The notes under the pieces are model-generated. The model was not told where the DNA came from and ran no database searches. It worked only from the letters and a program-made list of their open reading frames with translations. Positions 38,224 through 47,136 of a stretch of DNA of 64,000 nt are shown here, piece by piece. Both the position numbers and the translations under genes were made by a program. Position 1 is the first letter of the stretch. The number at the start of each line of letters is the position of its first letter. Source of the stretch: Pseudorhodoplanes sinuspersici (GTDB taxonomy: Bacteria; Pseudomonadota; Alphaproteobacteria; Rhizobiales; Xanthobacteraceae); the NCBI RefSeq assembly GCF_002119765.1, contig NZ_CP021112.1, positions 5,512,501 to 5,576,500 of the forward strand. Direction: 5' to 3'.

Positions 38224-38871
38224 TCAAATGGATTTTTGCGCTTCAACAAATAAATTGTGGCCACCACCTCGTGTCGAGGTCAGGGACAAGGGGTAGCTAA
38301 GGAGGGCGGTGGCCATCTCTGAGGTGTAATATCGGATGCTACGGTAGTCAGTATCTGGCGGATCTGGCTGTGTTATTTCTTTCCGTTCCTGGACCTGAAA
38401 TATGAGCCGCCCATTTGGCTTTAGAACGCGAGCAGCATCGCTAATCGTGCTTCGAACTGCGCCGCGCGGCATGTGCTGGAACACAATGAAGCTGTAAATA
38501 ATGTCTGCGGTGTTGGTGCCCAAACATGCGAGGTTGGTCCCATCGCTAACGCTAAAGTGCGTGTTGATCCATTCTTTGCATTCTTCTGATGCCATCTCGA
38601 CCATTCGGTCAGAGACGTCGACGCCGACAACCCGAACGTCCCGTCGCTTCTGGGCAATCACACGCACAAGTCGTCCTTTACCGCAGCCAATTTCGACGAC
38701 TGTCCCGCCCTTCGGAATCGACTCGCAGCCGCAAGGGAAAATCAGGGGTAGGTTATCGACGCCAGATTGAAGAAAGCCCTCTCGGGTGGGTTGGTGGGCA
38801 ATCTGTTTCTCGTTGTCGTCTCTGCAGCCGATTGAGTCCCAATAAGCTCGCATATCAGTTTTACTAAACAT
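38224..38871 (-). CDS. Class I SAM-dependent methyltransferase
   Basis: A 215-residue protein with a clear Rossmann methyltransferase core: GTVVEIGCGKGRLVRVIAQK (motif I), VRVVGVDVSDRMVEMA, ADIIYSFIVFQHMPRGAVRS and RVLKPNGRLIFQVQERKE. The short N-terminal MRAYWDSIG is common in Methyltransf_11/25 enzymes. Same strand as its neighbours at 37102 and 38975, with gaps of 75 and 103 bases. Confidence 0.85.
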   Translation of the reverse strand: MFSKTDMRAYWDSIGCRDDNEKQIAHQPTREGFLQSGVDNLPLIFPCGCESIPKGGTVVEIGCGKGRLVRVIAQKRRDVRVVGVDVSDRMVEMASEECKEWINTHFSVSDGTNLACLGTNTADIIYSFIVFQHMPRGAVRSTISDAARVLKPNGRLIFQVQERKEITQPDPPDTDYRSIRYYTSEMATALLSYPLSLTSTRGGGHNLFVEAQKSI

Positions 38872-38910
38872 CGTTCACCAGCCTCCATTTGCGGTGGAAT
38901 GTGCCCTAAA

Positions 38911-38928
38911 ATCCATAGGTGATTAATG
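38911..38928. repeat. 18-base motif, copy 2
   Basis: Reads ATCCATAGGTGATTAATG; see copy 1 at 36714. The following bases show faint similarity to the signal-peptide ORF start but no usable frame. Confidence 0.4.
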
Positions 38929-38974
38929 CTCTGGCCGTTCCCTCGCCGTCATGGCTGGGCCTGCCCTATGGGAC

Positions 38975-39982
38975 TTAGTCTTGTAAATGGCCAAAACAGA
39001 ACTCGTACTCATCAAGAACAAAAGCGCTGTAGTCTAGAAGACGGTCTCTCGTCAAATAGGTTTCATAAAATGAAGTGCTGGCGGATGCAATTCCCTCCCA
39101 TCGACCCGGATCATTGAGTTCAATCTCAATGATTGGATCTACTTCAGCGTCCCCATTTATCTCGATGTAATGTTCTCCGGCTCTCATTAACGGAAAATAG
39201 TGCATCATCCATTCTGATGAATATTTTATCAAAACGCTGTTGCTTTTGAGTGCAAGGGCGACACGCGAACATGTTGCTCCATTGCCGTCCATAGAGAGGC
39301 GAAATTTATAATTGCAATGGCCTTCCCACGATACTGGATGCCCTGCAATTCCAAGATCTATAATTGCCTGCTTGGTCTTCTCTCCATCGATTTGCGCAAT
39401 CTTTGGAACAAAGAAATCGATGTTCTTGTGGCCCTTGAAATACAGAGCGGATCTGATCCTTGGAACCAATTTAACGCGTTCCTCGGATATACGGTTTCCG
39501 CCACTCGTCCCGCCCACGAATATCGCCGCGGTACGCTTGTTCAAGTATGGTATTTGATCCTGGAATTGCTCGCCCTGATAAAAGTCGTAACGAAGGAAAT
39601 CGACGTCAGGCAGCAAAATGGTGCTGTGGCTCCGTCGCTTTTGGTAGCCGATTGTTGGTATAGAGTCATTGTTTGGGTACCTATCGCCAAGGGCATAAGC
39701 CAAAACAGTGCTCGTCTCCGGGCGCCGTTCAGAAACTATCGTCTTTAGGAACGATTGGTATAAATCACGTCTGACTCTGTCTAATGGTTCCAATGCCTTG
39801 GCCTTGTCCCATGCACAGACATCGCCCTTTCTGATTTCGAAGATTGAAACATTGGGAACGGCGTTCAAATGTACAAACGCTTGTCTCAAGTCGTCTCGGC
39901 TAAGTAATTTGTTTCTCCAAGCTGAAAGCTGTTCTTTAGCCAAATATCTTAGTGCACGGTGAGGTTCGTTGTTCGCTTCCAT
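38975..39982 (-). CDS. GT90/CAP10 (LpsA-like) glycosyltransferase
   Basis: About 335 residues from the ATG at 39982; an ATG at 40027 is also in frame. The diagnostic C-terminal part reads GHCNYKFRLSMDGNGATCSR, VALALKSNSVLIKYSSEWMM and HYFPLMRAGEHYIEI, the pattern of the CAP10/LpsA family that transfers xylose, glucose or galactose-type residues to cryptococcal capsule or bacterial LPS core. FVGGTSGGNRISEERVKLV is a further family-like segment. It fits an LPS or capsule core-decorating role. Confidence 0.82.
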   Translation of the reverse strand: MEANNEPHRALRYLAKEQLSAWRNKLLSRDDLRQAFVHLNAVPNVSIFEIRKGDVCAWDKAKALEPLDRVRRDLYQSFLKTIVSERRPETSTVLAYALGDRYPNNDSIPTIGYQKRRSHSTILLPDVDFLRYDFYQGEQFQDQIPYLNKRTAAIFVGGTSGGNRISEERVKLVPRIRSALYFKGHKNIDFFVPKIAQIDGEKTKQAIIDLGIAGHPVSWEGHCNYKFRLSMDGNGATCSRVALALKSNSVLIKYSSEWMMHYFPLMRAGEHYIEINGDAEVDPIIEIELNDPGRWEGIASASTSFYETYLTRDRLLDYSAFVLDEYEFCFGHLQD

Positions 39983-40078
39983 TCTTTCCCGCCCCCTGGG
40001 ATAGATGCAAAATAACTTGGGCCCCATCGCTACAATAAGAGAGCTGGCTCCGTTTGTCTGAACAAATTATCCGGGTCG

Positions 40079-40252
40079 CTAAGTGGAGCCTCTGCCGGGG
40101 TTAGACAGCCAAGCGGGGGGCAGCGGGTTGAAGTAGGCCTGACTTGGCGTCGACGCGTCAAGGCTCGAATGCGGTCGGCGGCGATTGTAGAAGTCGGGAT
40201 ATCGGCCGATCGATGCGCGGGCCTCGCTCACACTGTCATAGGCTCGCAGATA
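40079..40252 (-). mobile_element. IS3-family transposase OrfB, C-terminal remnant
   Basis: The reading frame encodes YLRAYDSVSEARASIGRYPD, then FYNRRRPHSSLDASTPSQAY and FNPLP before a stop. FYNxxRPHSSLDxxTPxxAY is the hallmark end of IS3-type integrase (OrfB). The catalytic DDE part is absent upstream of about 40252. It forms a pair with the OrfA start at 50737-50856. Confidence 0.8.
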
Positions 40253-40480
40253 GCGGTGTCTCGTTAGTGTTCTATTACAAGCCAACATGCCCCACCTGCC
40301 CCGGGCCTTACTTAGTCTTGCAGGCCTTGGGCAATAGCTGTCGCGTCGCGCTACCTACGACAGAATTCAAACATTGGTATCTTGGTTTCAGCAAGCCCCC
40401 TTCAACCGAACTTTTCACTTCCGACGAGTTCCGCCGAAATATACAATGTAATCTTGAAACGACAAGGCAAGAGGATTCTT

Positions 40481-41101
40481 ATGACAATTGGTTTTGAAGA
40501 GGCTGCATGGCTATTCAATTCTCACATTTCCAACCGAGGGCATATACGTCAGGACTTCAATGAAGCCGCGCTGCTCTGGAAGGCGACACGTACCTCCAGA
40601 GGTCCGATTCTCGAAATCGGCCGGTATCAAGGTGGATCAACTGTATTGTTACTCATGGCAGGCGAAGGCCGGCACATCACCAGCATCGACTTAAATCCGC
40701 GCCACTTGCCCGAATGCGACGAGTATTTTCGCAAGCCTGAAATCGCACGTCGTCTTACCCTCATAACCGGAAACTCTCGGATTCCGATTCCTGGGGCTTT
40801 CGGCTTCATGTTCGTGGATGGCGACCACTCCTATGAGGGCGTGAAGACCGACATATGTGCGCAGTGGAACTCGCTCACGCAGTTTGAGGGAATTGAGCCA
40901 ACCATCGTGTTTCATGACGCGGTCGAAAACACACAGGCGCACAACAGCGGCTCAACACATCATACGGGCGTCCAAGCTGTCTGCAACGAGCTAATCGCAT
41001 GCGGCGCCGCGCAAAGGCTTGAAACTGCGGGTTCGAGCCTTTGGATGAAAAAGCTAGCCGATCTGCCGGCAAGGTTTCGCGGCACCGGCCGATCTTCTTG
41101 A
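40481..41101 (+). CDS. MTase_24-type SAM methyltransferase
   Basis: A 206-residue protein. The RBS AAGAGG seven bases before the ATG at 40481 decides this start over an upstream in-frame codon at 40382. The core reads GPILEIGRYQGGSTVLLLMA, HITSIDLNPRHLPECDEYF, FGFMFVDGDHSYEGVKTDIC and TIVFHDAVENTQAHN; the DGDHSYEGVKxD motif defines the family. It is the first intact gene inside the IS3-bracketed block. Confidence 0.85.
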   Translation: MTIGFEEAAWLFNSHISNRGHIRQDFNEAALLWKATRTSRGPILEIGRYQGGSTVLLLMAGEGRHITSIDLNPRHLPECDEYFRKPEIARRLTLITGNSRIPIPGAFGFMFVDGDHSYEGVKTDICAQWNSLTQFEGIEPTIVFHDAVENTQAHNSGSTHHTGVQAVCNELIACGAAQRLETAGSSLWMKKLADLPARFRGTGRSS

Positions 41102-41790
41102 TTGCTTCAAGATCCTCATTGCCGCACTTCGCAACCGGAAAAGAAAGTGGATACGCACTGACAGGCATTTCGTGCGTTGGTTGAGACGGATCGCACCGCG
41201 GCCCTCCCATCTATTTCGTCACGGTGATTGATTTACATCTGCGACACCTACGCCGACCACGCCGCAGATGCTCAATGTTGCGATGCGCTTCTGATCTCGC
41301 TTCTGTTTATCATGATCCAGCTTTCCAGCACACTCTGTGAGTCCGAGGACCGGAATGATGATGCGCGGCTTCCACTCACCCGCAACGATGCGCTGCGCAA
41401 TCGAGTCCCGCACTTGTAGATATAGTGGCATGGCGAGATGCGGCTGCTGGACCTATCGTGGACTCGGTGGACGCGCCGCAGGCAGCGCACTTTTTTACAA
41501 ACATCTCAGCCCGATCTCGATTGTCGAACTGCGTCGCTTTTCCAAACGGTGAGCGCGCAGATCATAGATCTCCATCTGATATAGAACTCACAAAGCCTGC
41601 ACCTTGCGCGGACAATCACGGCTATCGCCGTCAGCTTTCACGTGACATTCCGCCAATCTCGGCACACCGTAAGGATCGTTGTTGCAGGCGACGCATTGAA
41701 AGCTTGCAAGACGTTATCGCCACTTCAATTGGTCCTATGGTTGGGCCGCATTGTTCAACGTCACATTGTTCAAAGCATTTGGAGCTGAAA
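41102..41790. other. Intergenic region upstream of the Ig-like gene trio
   Basis: About 690 bases containing only a regulator remnant (41367-41431). The frame of the next gene is open far upstream, but codon character and the RBS place its start at 41791. A promoter for the trio should lie here; no motif pair is convincing. Confidence 0.45.
41367..41431 (-). pseudogene. GntR-family regulator, N-terminal remnant
   Basis: Starts MPLYLQVRDSIAQRIVAGEW and then loses similarity. PLYxQVRDxIxxRIxxGEW is the conserved first helix of GntR-type winged-helix regulators. The rest of the DNA-binding and effector domains are absent, so only a fragment remains. Confidence 0.5.
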
Positions 41791-43296
41791 ATGACAGTCA
41801 CATTTGAAACGGTTGCAAAATTCGCGCCTGCCGGCCTCGCATTCCAAGTTTGGGTCAGTATTCCTGACTCGCAACAAACGAGCGGTATCCCGATCACCTG
41901 GAGCGACGATACCAACGGTCAAGCCACGTGGCAGGCCACAACCACAAACCTTGGCGACGACTACTCCTATCTGGCATCCGGCGTGATTACCGTGCCGCTC
42001 TCGTACATCGGAGCAACCGGAAAAGATGTCAAGATCACCGCGGATGCAGGCGCGCACGGCACGAAAGACTACACGATCGCTTTCCAGGATTGGGGCACTA
42101 CTCCCAGGCTTGGCGATGTGACATCGAACAACCTCGTGGTCTTTCCCAAAGACCTTCCGTCAACCAATGGCATCATTTATCAGGCCAGCGTGGCCAAGAC
42201 CGACAAAACGCTGGTCAAAAGCGGCGCTGAGGTCCAGTGGTTCGTTTCGCCGAGAAATGGGGTCGCCACGTTCTATGATGCGGCGACAAATGCCAAGCTT
42301 CCGTTGGTGAGAGGCGGTTATTGGGCCGCCGTGAACACCGACGCAAATGGATACTCCTCCGTCAACGTGACTGCGAACAAGACACTGGCGATAACGATGC
42401 AAGCGCAGAGTCCTGTTCAGTCGATGTTCTCCACCAGCGACACCGCGTATTATATCGATCCGGAGGACCCGACTGTTCCTCAAAAATTCAGATCGCCAAC
42501 CGTCGATGATGTGACGGATGGCCTTTTTAATGTTACGGGACAGATAACCTTTACCGAGAACCTGCCAAGCATCTCGGCGACATACGCCAATAAAAACTAT
42601 ACCGCATTTTTATATTTTGACGGCAACGGACAGGATGTCCCGTGGTCCGCTGGCGATGCAAGTGTTCTGCAAAGTCCATTGACGGTGGACGTCCCGGTTG
42701 CGGATGTGAATATCGACGCAACCAATGTTGAGGGAAACCAGACATTATTCTTCGTACAAGCGACAAGCGGATCTATCTTCAAGTCAGGCGGCTATGCCTT
42801 CGGCGGCCAGGGCACTGCTAACAACCGGCCTGACCCAACAATACCGAGTTCGGCGCGGCCGTTTTATGCGCCGTCGCCAAATCCCGACGTCGGCATCGGT
42901 GGATTTATTACCGACGACACGCTGAAGAATCACATTCCCGCCGGGACCTATCCCGACGGTCTCATGCTTCAATACGGACGGTCGCTGGGAGCGGGCTATG
43001 CCGCCGGGTCCGGGAAGGTGGTGTTCAATTTCTACATGAATGGCGTGGACAAAGACCAGCAGCAAAAGCCTAGACTCTGGACAGTGGACGCGGTCGAACC
43101 GCTAGACCCAGCCACCAGGTTCTACCATGCCGTTCTGGATTACAACAAAGCCGCTGGGTATTTTGCAAACTCGCAAGGTCAATACGGTCTGTTCTGGGCT
43201 GAAATGGCCTTCGTGCCAACCAACCAGGATAGCAACCGGTCGGCTTGGACCTACAGCCAATATAACTCCTACATCCTGGCGACAGGGGTCGGTTAA
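41791..43296 (+). CDS. Ig-like domain protein 1, no signal peptide
   Basis: A 501-residue protein; the RBS GGAG and the change in sequence character set the start (MTVTFETVAKFAPAGLAFQV). It is acidic, rich in Asn, Thr, Gly and aromatic residues and all-beta in appearance. Residues 110-215 form one invasin/Big_1-like repeat (GAEVQWFVSPRNGVATFYDA, then NTDANGYSSVNVTA). Residues 230-345 and 350-500 appear to be two further beta domains; the last includes VVFNFYMNGVDKD and QYGLFWAEMAFVP. No Sec signal, lipobox, membrane helix or sorting motif was seen. It is first of three related genes. Confidence 0.75.
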   Translation: MTVTFETVAKFAPAGLAFQVWVSIPDSQQTSGIPITWSDDTNGQATWQATTTNLGDDYSYLASGVITVPLSYIGATGKDVKITADAGAHGTKDYTIAFQDWGTTPRLGDVTSNNLVVFPKDLPSTNGIIYQASVAKTDKTLVKSGAEVQWFVSPRNGVATFYDAATNAKLPLVRGGYWAAVNTDANGYSSVNVTANKTLAITMQAQSPVQSMFSTSDTAYYIDPEDPTVPQKFRSPTVDDVTDGLFNVTGQITFTENLPSISATYANKNYTAFLYFDGNGQDVPWSAGDASVLQSPLTVDVPVADVNIDATNVEGNQTLFFVQATSGSIFKSGGYAFGGQGTANNRPDPTIPSSARPFYAPSPNPDVGIGGFITDDTLKNHIPAGTYPDGLMLQYGRSLGAGYAAGSGKVVFNFYMNGVDKDQQQKPRLWTVDAVEPLDPATRFYHAVLDYNKAAGYFANSQGQYGLFWAEMAFVPTNQDSNRSAWTYSQYNSYILATGVG

Positions 43297-43326
43297 AGGG
43301 CCCTCGTCAGCCTCATAGCACGAACG

Positions 43327-43355
43327 CGGTGCGGCCTTAGCGAAAGGCCGCACCG
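43327..43355 (+). terminator. Hairpin after Ig-like gene 1
   Basis: A perfect 12-base stem (43327-43338 with 43344-43355) and 5-base loop, GC-rich, 30 bases after the stop codon. No T-tract follows at once, although a CCTTTTTTG run lies near 43430-43440. It may be a partial terminator or mRNA-stabilising element that sets the ratio of the three products. Confidence 0.55.
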
Positions 43356-43463
43356 GATGGTCTCTCGCCGGGCTTTGCGTTGCACATGTTCGGGTCGCGC
43401 ATTTCGTTTTGATCGCGTTTTGCCGCTGCACCTTTTTTGAATGATTTTTTTCGGAGAATTTCC

Positions 43464-46400
43464 ATGACCAAACGTATAAGCACCAACCACATCGTCCGCC
43501 GCTCTTTCACAGCACCCGCTCTCACACCCGAGCAAGCTCGCGAACGCGCGCAACGCAAGCGTACACTGCCTCCGTCGTTCGATGCAGAGACGCTGGCGAC
43601 CGGAGCGAACAGCCTGAAGATCGTGTATCCGGCGTCGACCGATGTGTTGCCGGTCGACACCGCCATCACGGTCTGGGTTCGCTATCTCGATGGCAGTGGC
43701 CAGCCCAAGCCGAACGAGGTGATCCATGCCGACGTGTCCGGCTATGCCTCGGTTTACCCGGCCGATCTGCCGCCGACCGACGAGAACGGCTATTCAACGA
43801 CGCAAATCACGTTCAGCAAGCCTGGCACCTTGGGCACCATCGCCTCATACGATGCGAGCCTCACCGTCACGGCGAAGAACGATTCAAGCGACACCGACAA
43901 CACCGGTCTGCATGCCAGCACCACCGTCGGCGGTCCACTCGTGATCACGCTCGACGACACGGTGAACAGCGCCGATCCCAACAGCGCCGTCATCACCGGC
44001 GGCGTATGGACGCTGATCAGCGGATATTGCGCTCAGGCCGACGGCACCCCGGCTGCCTATCGCGGTGTTTCGTGGGAGGTTTCCGACCCGTCAGGCGCTC
44101 TCCAGCCAATCTTGGCGAATGCGACCACGTTCACTGATGATAGAGGTTTGTTCAGCAACTTCGTTTTGACCTCGTATTTGGCTTTCGGCAATCTCACGGT
44201 TACCCTGCGGTCGACACAGAGTTCGAGCAGCAAGACTTATGCCTGCGTTGCAGGTCCGGCGCCCTTTGGCACCATCGATCTGACGAATATCAGCAGTAAT
44301 TACGGTTGGCTCAACCCAATCGTTAATCAGCTCCAGGCGACCTACACGCGCGCCGATCACGCTTCGCCCGGGAACAAAGCCGTCAACTGGTTTTCAGCAC
44401 CGGACGATGTGCACTACGACAATTCCTTAACGACCACGAACGGCAGTGGCATATCAACCAATATTGTCAGGCCGGGCACACAACCAAACGCCAGCACCTA
44501 TACCGAGGCCATGTGGGTGGAAATCACCGACAACGGCAGGCGCACGAGAGGCGCGCTCGTTCAACCCGTTATGGATACCATGTCGTCTCCCAATTGGGGA
44601 AAATTAACTCCCAGCTCGCAGGACAATAACGAGTTCATCCCAGGGGTTTGGCATGAGATCGACGTGAATTTCGTCGACGGTAATGGCAATCCGTTTGTCG
44701 ATCATCCGATCACCTGGTCGGCGACACCGGCGGACCGGTTCGTGTTTTCGCAGCCCTATCCGACTATGACCGATGTTAACGGCAACGCCAAAATTCATGT
44801 AATGGCGGTCGGTACCGAGACCGTGGGCTATCGCCAGGCCTATATCACAGCCAGCGGCTACGATCACATCAACGGGGTGACTTTCAACTCAAATTACTTC
44901 GGTTCGATCGGCAGCCAGCCCTGCCCGATCACCATCACATCGAAGGACGATGCAACACAGCTCTCACTCTATAACCCGCATCAGCTGACCGCGACGTACC
45001 ACGCCGCCGACAACCAGCAGAAGCCGATCTCCTGGGTGGTGGTGCCGGATTCATCGACGGACACGCATCACTTCGTGTTCGAACCCAATCCATCCCAGAC
45101 CAACAGCAGTGGACAGGCGACAACCCAGCTCACCGCCTACGGTCCCAACGTGGGGACGCAGGTCGTCGCCTATGCGCGGACCTACAACCAGACGACCGGC
45201 GAATATGATCTCTCCTGTCCGTTCCCGCTATCCTTTGTTCAGGGCGCCAACCCGCCCGCCGACGAAGGCATCATCGATGTGGAATCGATCGACGGCAGCC
45301 CGCTGTCCGAAGGCGATTGGCATCTCCTCACCGCGACCTACACCACCTTCGACGGCACGCCGCTGTCAAACCAGCCGATCACCTGGCAAGTCGATCCTGC
45401 CAATACCGGCAATGTCCAGTTGCTGAGCACCCTGCCGACCCTCACCGATGTGGAGGGCGTCGCCACCAACGCGGTGAGTGCGATCAACACCAACAATCCG
45501 TTCAACGCCACCATCACTGCCACCGCCACCAATCCGTTCAATGCGCAGGAGACCGACGAGGGCGACCTCACCCTCACCTTCCAGGCGCAGGTGCAGCAGT
45601 CCGGTTGCATGCATCTGACCTCGGACGACGAGCCGCCACTGTCGATCGGCCACCCGCACGACTTCTCGGTCCATTATTATGAAGGCGACTGCCAGACAGC
45701 GGTGCCGGATAACACCCCGGTCTACTGGACCGCCTTCCCGGCCAACCGGATCTCCTTCTACGAGCCCGTGACCTATACGACCGGCGGATTCACATCCAAC
45801 ACCGCGGTCGCCAGCAAGGGCGCCGATATCAACAATGCCAAGATCGAGGCATGGTCGCCCAATATCCAGACCGGCATCAACGATTACGACGAACTGACCA
45901 CCCGCTTCGTCACGCCCATCACCCAGAACCTTCTCGGCGTGATGCTCGACAAAACCTATGCGAAGAACCCGGCGCGCGGCCAGGATATCAAACCGGGCGA
46001 CCCCACGCAGGTCGTCAAGTGCCAGGTGCAGGTGCTGGGCCAGCAGGGCGCGCAGCAGATCACGCTGCTGACCAACCCCGCTACCGCGCCCGAGACCATG
46101 TTCAAGGCCGACGGCAGCGGCGATGAGCTCGATAACGTGAACGGCAATTATGTTCTCACCACCGATAGCAACGGGGTCGGCACCTTCCTGGTCGGCTCGG
46201 AAAACCCCACAATGTTCGATCTCAATGCACAATGGAAAACTCAGACGCTGCCGATTCCAAGCAAGCTGGTTCTGGCGACCAACAGCCCGCCGCTGTCGTG
46301 CGTACTGCCCACACCGACCGTGACAGGCGTCGCCAACAACGGCACCCTGAATATCCCGCCATCGCCGGCGCCAACCTTCAAGGTCGGTCTCCCGCCCAGC

Positions 46401-47054
46401 CGTTACGCCACGAACGGCAGCCAGGTTGCGCTGCTGCTCAATAATCGACTGGTCTATGACGGGCTGGCCGATCCTGCGCTCGAGGGTGGGGTCGATGTGG
46501 CCTATGCCGCATTGAATCTGACCGGCACCAATGCGCTGATGTGGGTGACGCCCGCCCTCAAATCCTGCCAGCTCACCTTCCGGACAAACGGCACGCCGCA
46601 GCTTGGGCCGGACACCGGCGGCGCCGCGCGGGTCCTGAACGCCCCCGTTGTCGACATGCCCGATGGAGCGACGATCGAAGCCAAGGACATCATCAATGGC
46701 GGGCTGCAGGTCGATCTCTATCCCTACAGCGCGATGAAGCCGAACGAAGACGTGATCACCATGTACTTCTACCTGTCCGGCCAGGACGTGCTCATGTCGC
46801 AGCTCACGCCGCCACAGCTCAAGCAGGTCTACAACATCGTTCCGGTGATCTATCCGCTCCCCTCAAACAGCCCGCTGCTGGCCGGCCAGAGTGTCACCCT
46901 CACCCTGCCGCAGCAATACGCCGCCGGATACATCCCGACCAAAGACACAAACGCCTTCAGCCAGGTCCAGGTCGATTACAAGGTGGTGAACCCGACCAAC
47001 GGCACCCGTTGGTCGAAACTCTCAAAAACATACCCGCTCAATACAACATTCTGA
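43464..47054 (+). CDS. Large Ig-like repeat protein 2 (1196 aa)
   Basis: The RBS TCGGAGAA precedes the ATG at 43464; an upstream in-frame start at 43437 lacks one. The N-terminal 45 residues are basic and not a signal peptide (MTKRISTNHIVRRSFTAPAL). About eight invasin-type Ig repeats of 90-120 residues follow to about residue 950. Each has a W-x-x-x-P strand (ITWSATPADRFVF, ISWVVVPDSST, ITWQVDPANTGNV, VYWTAFPANRISF) and then a TDxxGxAxxxVxA turn (TDVNGNAKIHVMA, TDVEGVATNAVSA). The C-terminal 240 residues include GATIEAKDIINGGLQVDLYP and EDVITMYFYLSGQ, similar to terminal domains of Ig-repeat surface proteins in Pseudomonas and Burkholderia. Length suggests a fibre-like adhesin, but the export route is not evident. 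Confidence 0.8.
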   Translation: MTKRISTNHIVRRSFTAPALTPEQARERAQRKRTLPPSFDAETLATGANSLKIVYPASTDVLPVDTAITVWVRYLDGSGQPKPNEVIHADVSGYASVYPADLPPTDENGYSTTQITFSKPGTLGTIASYDASLTVTAKNDSSDTDNTGLHASTTVGGPLVITLDDTVNSADPNSAVITGGVWTLISGYCAQADGTPAAYRGVSWEVSDPSGALQPILANATTFTDDRGLFSNFVLTSYLAFGNLTVTLRSTQSSSSKTYACVAGPAPFGTIDLTNISSNYGWLNPIVNQLQATYTRADHASPGNKAVNWFSAPDDVHYDNSLTTTNGSGISTNIVRPGTQPNASTYTEAMWVEITDNGRRTRGALVQPVMDTMSSPNWGKLTPSSQDNNEFIPGVWHEIDVNFVDGNGNPFVDHPITWSATPADRFVFSQPYPTMTDVNGNAKIHVMAVGTETVGYRQAYITASGYDHINGVTFNSNYFGSIGSQPCPITITSKDDATQLSLYNPHQLTATYHAADNQQKPISWVVVPDSSTDTHHFVFEPNPSQTNSSGQATTQLTAYGPNVGTQVVAYARTYNQTTGEYDLSCPFPLSFVQGANPPADEGIIDVESIDGSPLSEGDWHLLTATYTTFDGTPLSNQPITWQVDPANTGNVQLLSTLPTLTDVEGVATNAVSAINTNNPFNATITATATNPFNAQETDEGDLTLTFQAQVQQSGCMHLTSDDEPPLSIGHPHDFSVHYYEGDCQTAVPDNTPVYWTAFPANRISFYEPVTYTTGGFTSNTAVASKGADINNAKIEAWSPNIQTGINDYDELTTRFVTPITQNLLGVMLDKTYAKNPARGQDIKPGDPTQVVKCQVQVLGQQGAQQITLLTNPATAPETMFKADGSGDELDNVNGNYVLTTDSNGVGTFLVGSENPTMFDLNAQWKTQTLPIPSKLVLATNSPPLSCVLPTPTVTGVANNGTLNIPPSPAPTFKVGLPPSRYATNGSQVALLLNNRLVYDGLADPALEGGVDVAYAALNLTGTNALMWVTPALKSCQLTFRTNGTPQLGPDTGGAARVLNAPVVDMPDGATIEAKDIINGGLQVDLYPYSAMKPNEDVITMYFYLSGQDVLMSQLTPPQLKQVYNIVPVIYPLPSNSPLLAGQSVTLTLPQQYAAGYIPTKDTNAFSQVQVDYKVVNPTNGTRWSKLSKTYPLNTTF

Positions 47055-47075
47055 AAAAGGCTCTATTCCTTTTTC
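47053..47075 (+). terminator. Weak hairpin overlapping the stop of Ig-like gene 2
   Basis: An 8-base stem (GAAAAAGG with CCTTTTTC) and 7-base loop that starts within the TGA. The T-rich 3' arm gives a mild terminator-like character. It separates the second and third Ig-like genes. Confidence 0.35.
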
Positions 47076-47136
47076 GGCAACGCTTTTCGTGATGCTTTGA
47101 ATTTCGAAACCAAACCATTTGAACTAGGAGATCATC

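Noticed and set aside
41425-41790. N-terminal extension of the first Ig-like gene
   Set aside because: The frame is open but the sequence is unlike the rest of the protein and overlaps a GntR remnant; a good RBS sits before 41791.
44604-46232. Long minus-strand frames across the large Ig-like gene
   Set aside because: Antisense shadows of a high-GC coding sequence; no motifs or RBS.
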